DNA of 64,000 nt from JACKIC01 sp964543795 (GTDB taxonomy: Bacteria; Planctomycetota; UBA1135; UBA2386). A program made the translations under genes and the position numbers. Positions 26,494 to 34,946 of the stretch are shown one piece after another. Each line of letters starts with the position of its first letter. Positions within the stretch are counted from its first letter, which is position 1. The DNA is taken from contig CAZIZN010000003.1 of NCBI GenBank assembly GCA_964543795.1, positions 1 to 64,000 on the forward strand, in the 5' to 3' direction. The notes below the pieces were generated by a model, which saw nothing but the letters and a program-made list of their open reading frames with translations, was not told the DNA's origin and searched no databases.

Positions 26494-28041
26494 ATGATCG
26501 CGCTCAAGAACTACGTCGGCGGCACCTGGTCCGCCGGAACCGGCGAACCCAAGCAGCTGCACAACCCGGCCACCGAGGCCGTGCTCGGCCAGGTCCAACC
26601 CGGCGGCGTCGATGGCCGCGCCGCCCTCGAACACGCGCGCACGGTCGGCGGACCGGCGCTGCGCAGGATGACGTTCGCGGCGCGCGCGGCGCTGCTGAAG
26701 TCCCTCTCGCAGCACCTGCACGACCATCGCGACGAACTGATCGGGATCAGCGGCACCAACGGCGGCAACACGCGTGGCGATGCCAAGTTCGATCTCGACG
26801 GCGCGACCGGCACCCTGGCCTTCTACGCGCAGCTGGGTGCGGGCCTCGGCGACCGCCATCACCTCGTCGACGGCGAGGGCATCCAGCTCGGTCGCACCCC
26901 TCGCTTCTGGGGGCAGCACGTCCTCGTGCCGCGGCCCGGGGTGGCGCTGCACATCAACGCCTTCAACTTCCCGGCCTGGGGCATGGGGGAGAAGATGGCC
27001 TGCGCGCTGCTCGCAGGCGTGCCCGTGATCGAGAAGGCCGGCACTCCGAGCGCCCTGCTCGCCTACCGCATCGCCCAGCTGGTCGTCGAGAGCGGCATCC
27101 TGCCCGAGGGCGCCTTCCAGTTCGTGGGCGGCTCGGCATCGGGCCTGCTCGACCTGCTCGGGCCGATGGATGCCGTGGCCTTCACCGGCAGCGCAGTGAC
27201 CGCCGCGGCGATCCGCGGCAACAAGAACCTCGTCGCCCGCAACGTCCGCCTCACGCTCGAAGCCGATTCGATCAACTCGGCCGTGCTCGGCCCGGACGCG
27301 GAGGAGGGTGGCGACACGCTCGAGCAGTTCCTGACCAACGTCGTCGTCGACATGACGCAGAAGGCCGGGCAGAAGTGCACGGCCGTCCGCCGCATCTTCG
27401 TTCCCGAGGCGCAGGTCGGCCTCGTGGCCGAGGCGCTCGTGGAGCGACTGCGGGCGACCAAGGTCGGCGATCCGCTTGCGAACGACGTGCGCATGGGGCC
27501 CGTGGCGAGCGCCGAGCAGCTGCGCGACGTGCGCGCCGGCATCGACCGGCTGGCCGCGGTCGCCGACCTGCTCACCGGCGGCAGCCAGCCGGTGGGGGAC
27601 CGCGGCTACTTCGTGGCGCCGACCCTGCTGCGCGCCCGCGATGCCAACGCCGACGTCCTGCACGAACTCGAAGTGTTCGGCCCCTGCGCGACGATCGTGC
27701 CGTATTCGGGCGCAGCGTCGGCCGTGGCCGAACTCTGCAACCGCGGCGGCGGCGGGCTGGTCGCCAGCGTCTACAGCGACGACCGGGCGTTCGTGGAGCA
27801 GGTCGTCGCCGGCATCGCCCCCTGGCACGGCCGCATCTGGCTCGGCAGCGAGAAGACCCACGGCCAGGCCCTCGGCCCCGGCGCGGTGCTGCCGGCGACG
27901 ATCCACGGCGGCCCGGGGCGCGCCGGCGGGGGTGAGGAACTGGGTGGCCTGCGGGGCCTGGCGCTGTACGTGCAACGGACCGCGCTCCAGGGCGACCGGG
28001 CCGTGGTCGGGCGATCTTTCGGTGCCGAGGCAGTTTCGTGA
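26494..28041 (+). CDS. PaaZ/BoxD-type aldehyde dehydrogenase (3,4-dehydroadipyl-CoA semialdehyde dehydrogenase-like)
   Basis: NAD(P)-dependent aldehyde dehydrogenase of 515 residues. It has FNFPAWGMGEKMACALLAGVP, FVGGSASGLLD, FTGSAVTAAAIRG, catalytic Glu256 in LTLEADSIN and catalytic Cys295 in QKAGQKCTAVRR. The sequence resembles the stand-alone BoxD enzyme of benzoyl-CoA epoxidation and the dehydrogenase half of PaaZ; the hydratase half of PaaZ is absent. No other box or paa genes are in the window, so the physiological aldehyde is uncertain. An imperfect hairpin overlaps its stop. Confidence 0.8.
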   Translation: MIALKNYVGGTWSAGTGEPKQLHNPATEAVLGQVQPGGVDGRAALEHARTVGGPALRRMTFAARAALLKSLSQHLHDHRDELIGISGTNGGNTRGDAKFDLDGATGTLAFYAQLGAGLGDRHHLVDGEGIQLGRTPRFWGQHVLVPRPGVALHINAFNFPAWGMGEKMACALLAGVPVIEKAGTPSALLAYRIAQLVVESGILPEGAFQFVGGSASGLLDLLGPMDAVAFTGSAVTAAAIRGNKNLVARNVRLTLEADSINSAVLGPDAEEGGDTLEQFLTNVVVDMTQKAGQKCTAVRRIFVPEAQVGLVAEALVERLRATKVGDPLANDVRMGPVASAEQLRDVRAGIDRLAAVADLLTGGSQPVGDRGYFVAPTLLRARDANADVLHELEVFGPCATIVPYSGAASAVAELCNRGGGGLVASVYSDDRAFVEQVVAGIAPWHGRIWLGSEKTHGQALGPGAVLPATIHGGPGRAGGGEELGGLRGLALYVQRTALQGDRAVVGRSFGAEAVS

Positions 28042-28059
28042 CACTTCGGACCGTGTCAC
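28038..28059 (+). terminator. Weak hairpin at the end of the aldehyde dehydrogenase gene
   Basis: GTGACAC (28038-28044) and GTGTCAC (28053-28059) form a 7-bp stem with an 8-nt loop overlapping the stop codon. There is no T run after it. A second short stem (CGGAG/CTCCG, 28086-28097) follows. Confidence 0.35.
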
Positions 28060-28637
28060 CGAACTCCTTATCTAATCGGTAGTTCCGGAGTCCTCCGAAA
28101 ACCTTCCGGGCACCTTGGGGTTTGCCGGAGTCAACGAAGCGAGCCTCCGCACCGGCACCGCGGCGTAGCGGTCCTCAGTCCCAAGCGAGGAACCTCTGCC
28201 CATGACGGTAGCCTTGATTGCGTGGTGCGTTGGATCGTTCTTGATCGCCCCGATGGTCGGCCGCGCGCTGCGCGGCGGCGGTCGCCGGGCCGAGGTTGCG
28301 AGGTCCCGCGCGGGGCAGATGGATCTGGCGTGAGCTGGATCGGCGCGTGAGGCGAACAGGGCCTGGCAGCGAACCGGGCCAGACAGGGTCCTCCAGACAG
28401 GGTCTTGACGGGCTGACAGGGTCCTGACGTGGAGGGGTTCTGGTTGGCGCCTCGGAGAGACGGTTTCCGTGGCGACGGCTCCCGGGCGACGAGCTGGGTT
28501 GGGGCACAACCGCAAGGGTGGTCTTACCGAGCGGCGATTCTTCCGAGCGCAGGAGTCTTGCACGCTCGCTCGAGCCGCGGATGGGCCGCCGAGGGAGATC
28601 GGCGCGGGAGATCGGCGGGGGGAGATCGGCGGGAGAG
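28042..28637. other. Intergenic region left of the island, no gene recognised
   Basis: These 596 bp hold no coding region I can support. Before integration they lay just downstream of the tRNA-Val gene. I see three copies of GACAGGGTC (28382-28423) and, next to the att site, three tandem copies of GGGAGATCGGCG-like units (about 28593-28633). Confidence 0.6.
28593..28633. repeat. Short tandem repeat beside the left att site
   Basis: A GGAGATCGGCG unit of about 13-15 bp occurs three times in tandem, ending 4 bp before the left 46-bp att repeat. Confidence 0.6.
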
Positions 28638-28683
28638 GTGGTGGGCGTTGCAGGATTCGAACCTGCGACCCTCAGCTTGTCGA
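28638..28683. repeat. attL-type 46-bp direct repeat (displaced tRNA 3' part)
   Basis: Identical over 46 bp to 46130-46175. On the minus strand it reads from the first base of the tRNA anticodon loop to the CCA end plus one base. It has no 5' half attached, so it is the original host tRNA end pushed aside by integration. Confidence 0.92.
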
Positions 28684-28816
28684 TCGACCCAAGACGTCCG
28701 CTGGAACTGCTCCAAACGTCGATAGTTGCGAGAGTAGCGCCCCTTCGCGATGGGAACAAGACGGAACGCGAGGGAACGCCTAAGTCCTTTGGAGACGTGG
28801 CCCGGAACGCGGAATA

Positions 28817-28830
28817 CCTGCTCAAGCAGG
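28817..28830 (+). repeat. Left copy of a 14-bp terminal inverted motif
   Basis: CCTGCTCAAGCAGG is the exact reverse complement of 46046-46059, so the pair forms inverted repeats near the two ends of the island. Each copy is also a 6-bp dyad with a 2-nt spacer. It is a candidate integrase or excisionase binding site. Confidence 0.5.
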
Positions 28831-28843
28831 CGTTCGTGAACGG

Positions 28844-28862
28844 CGAACCTGCGACCCTCAGC
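28844..28862. repeat. Third, partial copy of the att core
   Basis: Nineteen bases (CGAACCTGCGACCCTCAGC) are identical to the T-arm to variable-loop part of the att core. The copy has no flanking tRNA and lies 160 bp inside the left end. Confidence 0.6.
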
Positions 28863-29002
28863 CGACTTCCCGGAGTGTCGCGATTCGACCGACCGACGCT
28901 CGGAGGACGTGGCTCCGCGCCGCCGTGAAGCGCCGCCTGTTCCTGGCGCTGCTGCGCCACCGCGAACAGAATCGCGGCACGACGAAGACCACGGACAACA
29001 CG

Positions 29003-29995
29003 ATGACGAAGGACGAGACGAACGCGACGGACCGGGTGGCGGCGCTGGAACAGGAAGTCGAGAAGACGTTCCGCGAGGTTTGCCGCGCGGTGAACCGCGA
29101 CTCCTACGGGTGGAACCTGCCGGATGAGTTGCGCAAGCTGCACGAGCAGGCGCTCAACGAGGGGCGCTACGTGCAGGGCAAGGCCGACATGGCGAAGCTG
29201 GCGCAGAAGCACCACGACGAGGTGCAGAAGGTCGCCGACGAAGCCGCCGCGCTGCGCAAGCGAGCCGGATCCGCCGTCGAGTCCTTCCGCAAGAAGTTCG
29301 ACAAGGTGAAGGGGCACCTGGACGGGAAGGCGCTGTCCGCCGCCGCGATCCACCATCGCGGTGTCCTTCACTGTGGCCACGAACGCCTGAATAGGTTCGT
29401 GCTACACCTGCTCGTTACTCCCGGCCTGTTGGCTCAATCCCGGCACGCCTGCGTCAGCTTGCAGCGCGACGACGCCTTGATGCGCAGCATGAGCGAATGG
29501 AACGTCGCCCACGATGCCGGCTACTGGCCTCGCGTCGATGCCATGCTGGACGTCGTGGAAGAACTCGGGCGCGGCTTCACCGGCGAGCAACTCCAGACGA
29601 TCCTGGAACTGGACGTGGCAGAGGAACGCTTCGAGGAACTGGTCGCGTCCTACTCGAAGACCCACGAGGGGAAGCCCTGGCAGGAGTGGCCCGAAGTCTG
29701 GTCCGTGGCGAAGCAGCAGGAGCGGGCCGACAAGGCGCTCGCCGTGTTCGCGAAGGCGTTCATCGCCTCGAAGGCATACGAAGACCTGGGCGACAGGGAC
29801 ACCATGGCGCACCACACACGCAGGATCTGCCGGCGACACGATCAGGCCGTCGCGCAACTGAAGATCGCTCGACTCGAAGCGAGGGTGGAAGCCCTGGAAG
29901 CGCAGCAGGCTGGAGGGAAGGCGACCCGGCCGGCGAAGTCGGTGCCGCGCGCGAAGTCGCCGTCGCCGGCGGGCAAGAAGCGCATCGCAGAGTAG
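29003..29995 (+). CDS. Island hypothetical coiled-coil protein
   Basis: An unrecognised 330-residue protein. It is highly charged and helical, with likely coiled coil around residues 75-115 (HHDEVQKVADEAAALRKRAG) and at the C-terminus (KIARLEARVEALEAQQAGG), followed by a Lys/Pro/Ser tail. It has no signal peptide or membrane helix. ATG 29003 is preferred; the frame stays open upstream to 28925, where the added residues look random. It is the first gene of the cargo block and is followed by the putative nuclease. Confidence 0.6.
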   Translation: MTKDETNATDRVAALEQEVEKTFREVCRAVNRDSYGWNLPDELRKLHEQALNEGRYVQGKADMAKLAQKHHDEVQKVADEAAALRKRAGSAVESFRKKFDKVKGHLDGKALSAAAIHHRGVLHCGHERLNRFVLHLLVTPGLLAQSRHACVSLQRDDALMRSMSEWNVAHDAGYWPRVDAMLDVVEELGRGFTGEQLQTILELDVAEERFEELVASYSKTHEGKPWQEWPEVWSVAKQQERADKALAVFAKAFIASKAYEDLGDRDTMAHHTRRICRRHDQAVAQLKIARLEARVEALEAQQAGGKATRPAKSVPRAKSPSPAGKKRIAE

Positions 29996-30162
29996 TCGGC
30001 GGCGGCCGGACGGCTCAGCCAACAGCGGGAAGGGTGCCGGTTTCCTCGCCGCGCAGGATGGTCGCGCCCAGGTGCGGCGGTAGCATCGGGTCCGGCGGTT
30101 CGGCGGTGCGCTGTGGAAGGCGGGCCGGGATCGCCCCTTACCTCGGTGGAGCCCTTCCCGTT

Positions 30163-31589
30163 GTGGCACAGCGGACCTCGTTCAAGTCCAACTCCAGCTT
30201 CTTCCGGATGGTGGCCGTCGGCGCGGTCGGCGCGCAGGCTGTGCAGCAGGAGTTCGCGAAGCTCGGGCACTCGCTCATCGAGTTGGAGCGCGGGTCGCTT
30301 TCTACGCGGATCTGGCGCGACGTGAAGCGGAAGCGGGTCCGGATCCCGGACCTGTGCTGCACGCGGTGCGGCGTGCGCATCGAGTCGCGCGCGAAGACGG
30401 CGGCGGATCTCGTGATGTCGCACTCGCCGAGCGACGCCGAGCGCGCATGGCACTACGGGATGCTGGACGAAGACCTCGTCGCCTTCCCGATCGTCGAGCC
30501 CACCGAGAAGGTCTGGAGCGACGGCGGCCTGCGCGACCTGCGGTCCATGTGGCGCGAACGCACGTTGACGACGTGGCGGCTCGCCGGGTGCGTGAACGTC
30601 TTCACCGTCGGTGCCTTCAAGGCGGTTGCACCGAAGCAGAAGGAAGCGAAGGGCGTCTCGGAAGGGTCCGAGGTGCAGGTGCAGTGGAAGGCGAAGTTCG
30701 CCCCCTGGCACGGCGCGATCCTCGACACGACGGCGCGGCGGGTCCAATACACCGAGCACGGCGGCCCACCGATCAAGAAGTTCCTGCTCGGTCCCGACGA
30801 GCGGGCGTTCCTGAAGGCCGGCGACGAGTTCGACTTGAACCAAGTCGTCGCCGGGCAGGTTGCGCCGGTCCCGCGCGCGCAGCTGGCATGCAAGGGCGGA
30901 TGCGGCGCCGGCCAGGTCGAAGCGATGATGCGCTCGCGTGAACGCACGGTTCGCTTCACCGGCGCGAAGCTGGCGCGGATCGGCAAGCACGCGACGTTGG
31001 CGGAGACGGTCCGGGAACTCGCCGAGGATCCCGCCGAGGATCCCTACGTGCGCATGGAGGCGCGCTGCTTCCTGTGCGTCGTCGCCGGCGAGTCGGCCGA
31101 CGCGCAGTTCCGAGCGACGTTGCTGGAGGACACCGACGAGCAGATGCGCCTCGAAGCAGCGGTCGCGCTGGCCGAGACGCACACGCCGAGCGCGTTCGAC
31201 CTGCTGCGTCGAGTGCTGCACGATCCGGCGCAGCCGCTGTTCCTGCGCAGCGCGTGCGCATGGGCGATCGGATGCCACGGCACGCAGCAGGCGGCCGAGT
31301 GCTTGGTGCAGGCGTTCGGCGACGTCGCGTCGGAGATTCGCGACGAGGCGTTGACGGCAGTTGCCGACCTCGGCTCAGTCGCCGCCGTCCCGCTGGTGCA
31401 GAGCCTGTCGGCGTCGTCGAGCATGATCGCGGCCGGCGCGGCGGAGAGTCTGCGCCGCATCGCCAACGTGCCGGCGAAGGACGTCGCCGCCTTGGCCGAG
31501 TCGAGCAAGTCCACGTGGCCGACGTGGACCCTCGCGCACCTGCCGCGCGACACCGTGCAGCCCCTCATCGCCGCGATGCAATCGAAGCG
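30163..31589 (+). CDS. HEAT-repeat protein with PD-(D/E)XK-like N-terminal domain, putative restriction nuclease (3' end lost in gap)
   Basis: The 475 visible residues run into the N gap, so the C-terminus is unknown. The N-terminal domain has AVQQEFAKLGHSLIELERGS followed by RIPDLCCTRCGVRIESRAK: P62-D63, C65/C66/C69 and E74-S-R-A-K78. This spacing resembles a PD-(D/E)XK nuclease core with a zinc-binding Cys cluster. A middle beta-rich part (about 95-245) leads to C246/C250 (CKGGCG). From about residue 285 there are HEAT-like repeats (LEAAVALAETHTPSAFDLL, SACAWAIGCHGTQQAAECLV). It is immediately upstream of a DNA methyltransferase in the same direction, as in type II systems. GTG 30163 (GGTGGAG upstream) is preferred over ATG 30058. 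Nuclease activity is inferred, not shown. Confidence 0.62.
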
Positions 31590-31599
31590 NNNNNNNNNN
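31590..31599. other. Assembly gap (10 N)
   Basis: Ten N residues mark a scaffold gap of unknown true length between the HEAT/nuclease gene and the methyltransferase gene. The end of the first gene, and possibly more, is missing. Confidence 0.99.
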
Positions 31600-31675
31600 T
31601 TCACTTCGCCGTTTCCGTCCTGTGGTCCTTCCTGGACAGTTGGATTGCCGACACCTGGACACCGAGAGCAACCCC

Positions 31676-32713
31676 ATGATTCGCAACCGCCCGTCGCTGT
31701 CCGACAAGCTGCCCACGCCGGTCTATCGCACCGACCTCGGCGCCGCGCACCTCGGCAACTCGCTGGAACTGCTCGCGGCGATGCCGGCCGAGTCGGTGGA
31801 CCTCGTCGTGACGTCGCCGCCGTTCGCGCTGCTGCGGCAGAAGACCTACGGCAACAAGGATCAGGCCGAATACGTGGACTGGCTCTGCGAGTTCGGCGTG
31901 CAGGTGCGGCGCGTGCTGAAGGAGACGGGCAGCTTCGTTCTCGACCTCGGCGGTGCCTACCAGCGCGGCGTGCCGGTGCGCTCGCTCTACCAGTATCGCG
32001 TGCTGCTGAAGATGTGCGACGAAGTCGGGCTCTTCCTCGCGGAGGAGTTTTTCTGGCACAACCCGGCGAAGCTGCCGTCGCCCATCGAGTGGGTGAACAA
32101 GCGGAAGCTGCGCGCGAAGGACTCGGTCAACACCGTCTGGTGGTTCTCGAAGTCGGAGTGGCCGAAGGCCGACGTGCGCAACGTGCTCGCGCCCTACTCG
32201 GAGCGGATGAAGACGCTGCTGAAGAACCCGGCTGCGTTCTACAAGCCGAAGGACCGGCCGTCGGGCCACGACATCAGCAAGGGCTTCGGTGCCGACAACG
32301 GCGGCGCGATCCCCTCGAACCTGTTGCAGATTCCGAACACCGAGAGCAACAGCGCCTACCTTCGCAACTGCAAGCTCGTCGGCCTGCCAGGGCACCCGGC
32401 GCGCTTTCCGGCCGCGCTGCCGGAGTTCTTCATCAAGTTCCTCACCGACGAAGGCGACGTGGTGGTGGACATCTTCGCCGGCTCGAACACGACGGGCCGC
32501 GTCTGCGAGAACAACCGCCGGCGGTGGCTCGCGATGGAGTTGGACCCGGACTACGTCGCTACCTCGGCGCTGCGCTTCATGGAGCACCTGTCCGAGGCGA
32601 AGGTGCGCGAGACGTTCGAGAAGCTGCGCGCGCGCACCGGCCGGTTGCCCGTCGATCTGACGGCGCCGGCGTCGCTGTTCGATGCGCCGCGCGTCGGCGC
32701 AGCTGGCGGGTAG
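31676..32713 (+). CDS. Site-specific DNA methyltransferase, beta class, N4-cytosine type
   Basis: A 345-residue S-adenosylmethionine-dependent DNA methyltransferase. Motif IV is TSPPF (T46-F50), which is typical of N4-cytosine enzymes; N6-adenine enzymes usually carry DPPY or NPPY. Motif I comes later as VDIFAGSNTTG (from about D265), followed by AMELDPDYV. The order IV then I defines the beta class, as in PvuII- and BamHI-type methylases. A target-recognition region lies between (SPIEWVNKRKLRAKDSVNTVWW). It is the probable protective partner of the HEAT/nuclease gene. Recognition sequence unknown. Start at ATG 31676 gives a normal N-terminus. Confidence 0.88.
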   Translation: MIRNRPSLSDKLPTPVYRTDLGAAHLGNSLELLAAMPAESVDLVVTSPPFALLRQKTYGNKDQAEYVDWLCEFGVQVRRVLKETGSFVLDLGGAYQRGVPVRSLYQYRVLLKMCDEVGLFLAEEFFWHNPAKLPSPIEWVNKRKLRAKDSVNTVWWFSKSEWPKADVRNVLAPYSERMKTLLKNPAAFYKPKDRPSGHDISKGFGADNGGAIPSNLLQIPNTESNSAYLRNCKLVGLPGHPARFPAALPEFFIKFLTDEGDVVVDIFAGSNTTGRVCENNRRRWLAMELDPDYVATSALRFMEHLSEAKVRETFEKLRARTGRLPVDLTAPASLFDAPRVGAAGG

Positions 32714-32720
32714 GGCGGGC

Positions 32721-33305
32721 CTACTTGCCGGCGGTCGCGCGCGTCTTCGGCGTCGCCGGCGGCGGCGGTGGTGGCGTCTGTGGCTCGACTCGCTGCCGAA
32801 GCCAGTGCTTCGGCGTCGAGTCCTCGGCAGGACCCTCGCCGCTGTTCTTGCCCGTCAGCGCGTCGCCGAAGCCCAGCGCCATCAGCAGGGCCAGAAGCTC
32901 GAACAGCGTCGCCGCGCAGAGCAGGGCGAAGGACACGCCGCGCAGCGGGACGTAGTTCGCGACAGCCCACGGCCATTGCCGCACAACCTCGACGAGCGGC
33001 CCGGCGAGCAGGGTCGCTGCGACGACGAACGCCGATACCTTGATCGACGCGAACAGGTGCCGCGCGAGGTGCATCCGGAGCGGGTCGGTGGAGCCGTTGC
33101 TGCCGCCGAGCAGGACCTTCAGCGCGTCAGGGAACACGAGGCCGGCCCAGATGCCGGAGATGGCGAGCACCACGCCGGACACGTTCAGCAGCACGCCGAG
33201 CAGTTGCAGTTGCGTCGGCATCGCCACGGCACGACCGGGCCAGAACGCCGCGATCGAAAGCGCAACGATCAGCGCGACGGACCAGTTGCGAACACTTGGT
33301 GCCAT
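32721..33305 (-). CDS. Four-helix membrane protein, unknown
   Basis: A 194-residue protein with four hydrophobic helices (near residues 9-27, 32-56, 85-107 and 122-147) and a Pro/Thr-rich C-terminal tail that should face the cytoplasm or outside. ATG 33305 has GGAGGG 6 nt upstream. It follows the 33322-34368 gene by 16 bp on the same strand, so the two form a soluble-plus-membrane pair. It is convergent with the methyltransferase (7-bp gap). No family recognised. Confidence 0.65.
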   Translation of the reverse strand: MAPSVRNWSVALIVALSIAAFWPGRAVAMPTQLQLLGVLLNVSGVVLAISGIWAGLVFPDALKVLLGGSNGSTDPLRMHLARHLFASIKVSAFVVAATLLAGPLVEVVRQWPWAVANYVPLRGVSFALLCAATLFELLALLMALGFGDALTGKNSGEGPAEDSTPKHWLRQRVEPQTPPPPPPATPKTRATAGK

Positions 33306-33321
33306 GGCGAACCCTCCGGGC

Positions 33322-34368
33322 TCAGCTTGTGGAACGGAACGAGGCAAGGATATCAGAACGGCGCCGGTGCAGGACGTCGGCCAGGGACTCCAGGTTGACG
33401 ACGCCTTGGCCGTCGCGCTGCACGCGAAGCTCGACGTGCGCCGTGCTCCGCTGGCGCTCCAGCCAGAGCGTTTCCTTGCGCGAGTCGGTCTTCACCTCGA
33501 ACCCCAGGTTCGTCCACGGGTCGAGTTCGTGGTGCCATCCGTCGATCAGCGCCTTCGCCTGCTCCTTCGTCAACTCCTTGACGATGCGGGCTTCGACGCG
33601 CGATTCCTCGACTCCCTCCGTGATCTTCGACGGCGCCCCCTGGCCGAGCAGCGGGCCGAAGAGCGCGAGGAGCCCGGTGCGCTGCGGCTTCTTCTTCGGC
33701 AGGAAGACCGGCACCGACTCGCGCAGGATGACGCGCTCCACCTTGCCGGCGAGGATGCGCTGCTCGGCCTCGGCGTCGCGGCCGGCATCGAGGTTGAACT
33801 TCACGCGGCACGCCAGCGGCACATTGCTCGCCGACAGGTAGAGCAGGGAGCCGTCGGCCTGCTGCTGCACGCAGGACGCCTCGCGAGCCATGAAGCCCTT
33901 CACGTAGTGCAGCATCTTGTCGCGCGACGGCGGGCTTTCGTCGAGCTTCACCGTCGCCACCTTGCCCTCGGTCGGCAGGAACCAGTAGTGCGTTGCCCAG
34001 CCGGCGACGCTGCCTTCCTCGACGGGCGTTGATGACGCCTTCACGGCGCCGACCTTGGACGAGAGGTCGAACTGCAACACGCCGCCGGCACTCGTCGGCG
34101 CTTCCTGCACGAGGCTCAGCACCCAATCGTTGCCGCTCTTCGCGATGCCCTTGCAGAACACGTTCAGGTGGCCTTCGCGCGGCTCCCGGGTCGCCGTCTT
34201 GCCCAGGGTCAACTTGCGGCTCCAGGCGGCGAGTTCGTCCAGTGTGTGGCCCAGCGTCCCGAAAGGCGTCTGGTTCGCCTTCTTCGCGGCACCAGCCTGC
34301 CCCTTCAGCGGGAAGTAGCCGAACTCGGAAACAGAGAACAGACGAATGGTGGCGGTCGTCTCCTTCAT
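33322..34368 (-). CDS. Soluble island protein of unknown function, partner of the membrane protein
   Basis: A 348-residue soluble protein that I cannot place. Mixed alpha/beta, with LFSVSEFGYFPLKG at the start, LNVFCKGIAKSGNDWVLSLV, GWATHYWFLPTEG and a basic C-terminal half (VFLPKKKPQRTG; ERQRSTAHVELRVQRDG). ATG 34368 is chosen from the change to ordered sequence; the frame upstream to 34722 is Arg-rich and unlikely. Two-gene unit with the 4-TM gene. The layout is reminiscent of two-gene defence systems with one membrane and one soluble partner, but no signature residues support a named one. Confidence 0.6.
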   Translation of the reverse strand: MKETTATIRLFSVSEFGYFPLKGQAGAAKKANQTPFGTLGHTLDELAAWSRKLTLGKTATREPREGHLNVFCKGIAKSGNDWVLSLVQEAPTSAGGVLQFDLSSKVGAVKASSTPVEEGSVAGWATHYWFLPTEGKVATVKLDESPPSRDKMLHYVKGFMAREASCVQQQADGSLLYLSASNVPLACRVKFNLDAGRDAEAEQRILAGKVERVILRESVPVFLPKKKPQRTGLLALFGPLLGQGAPSKITEGVEESRVEARIVKELTKEQAKALIDGWHHELDPWTNLGFEVKTDSRKETLWLERQRSTAHVELRVQRDGQGVVNLESLADVLHRRRSDILASFRSTS

Positions 34369-34612
34369 CGAACGGTTGCGGGTCCTTGTCCCGCGCGCGA
34401 GAGGCCACGGGAAGTTGAGCCGAGGTCGGCGCGCGTTTCGAGGCGACACCGGCGGAAACTGCGGCGTGATCCCCTTCGCGCGGCGTCGCCGGCCTGTAGC
34501 CTCACCGCCTCGGAACACCGGGAGCGGTGTCCGCACGGACCCAAGCGGGCCGACTCTCCTTCTTCCCCTTTCCCTTCGCCCGGCCGCTCCCACCTTCTTC
34601 TTGCCCGTCACG

Positions 34613-34933
34613 ATGACGAACACCACGACGCCGAAGCTCAGGAAGCGCGAACGCCCGGAGCCGATCGTCTGCCGCGACGCCGGCGTGCCGCACCCGGCCA
34701 ACGACCTCGACGACTCGCGCACCTACAGCGCCGGCGAGACGGTGGAACTGCGCCTCGACGCCACGATGCCGGCGCACCATCCGGACTCGCTGCGTGCCGT
34801 GGTCGTCGCCAACGGCGAGCGCGTAAAGGTGCGCGCGCTGCACGCCGTGTTCGCGCGCGATCGCGGCCAGCTCGTGAACATGGGCGACGAGTTCGACGTC
34901 GATCGGAACTGCATCTTCGTCGTCTGGCGGTGA
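34613..34933 (+). CDS. Small hypothetical island protein
   Basis: A 106-residue soluble protein starting MTNTTTPKLRKRERP. A basic N-terminus is followed by a compact beta-rich part (AGETVELRLDATMPAHHPD, VVVANGERVKVRALHAVFA). Unrecognised. It stands 13 bp before the first HEPN-like gene on the same strand and is divergent from the 34368 gene, so it may be the first gene of the HEPN operon, possibly an antidote or regulator (inference from position only). Confidence 0.5.
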   Translation: MTNTTTPKLRKRERPEPIVCRDAGVPHPANDLDDSRTYSAGETVELRLDATMPAHHPDSLRAVVVANGERVKVRALHAVFARDRGQLVNMGDEFDVDRNCIFVVWR

Positions 34934-34946
34934 CGCCGTTCAACAC

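Larger units (their letters stand above)
28684..29002. other. Left end of the island, no gene
   Basis: These 319 bp carry no supported gene. They hold the sequence CCTGCTCAAGCAGG (28817-28830), whose exact reverse complement sits near the right end. They also hold a 19-bp fragment identical to part of the att core (28844-28862). Both suggest recombinase arm sites or a remnant of an earlier insertion. Confidence 0.5.

Noticed and set aside
26494..28041. Bifunctional PaaZ
   Set aside because: The protein ends at 515 residues after the dehydrogenase domain; the hydratase domain is absent.
28381..28423. Three GACAGGGTC repeats as a CRISPR array
   Set aside because: Units are 9-10 bp with irregular 5- and 10-bp gaps, far too short for CRISPR repeats and spacers. 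No CRISPR array is visible in the window.
28625..28725. Protein-like WWALQDSNLRPSA sequence near both att sites
   Set aside because: This is the known artefact of translating a tRNA 3' part; it is the att repeat, not a protein.
30058..30162. Longer N-terminus for the HEAT/nuclease gene from ATG 30058
   Set aside because: The added residues are Gly/Arg-rich without order, and GTG 30163 has a Shine-Dalgarno-like GGTGGAG upstream.
32721..34368. Kiwa-type defence system (4-TM KwaA plus soluble KwaB)
   Set aside because: Only the layout matches. I cannot see the DUF4868 pattern in the soluble protein, so I do not name it.
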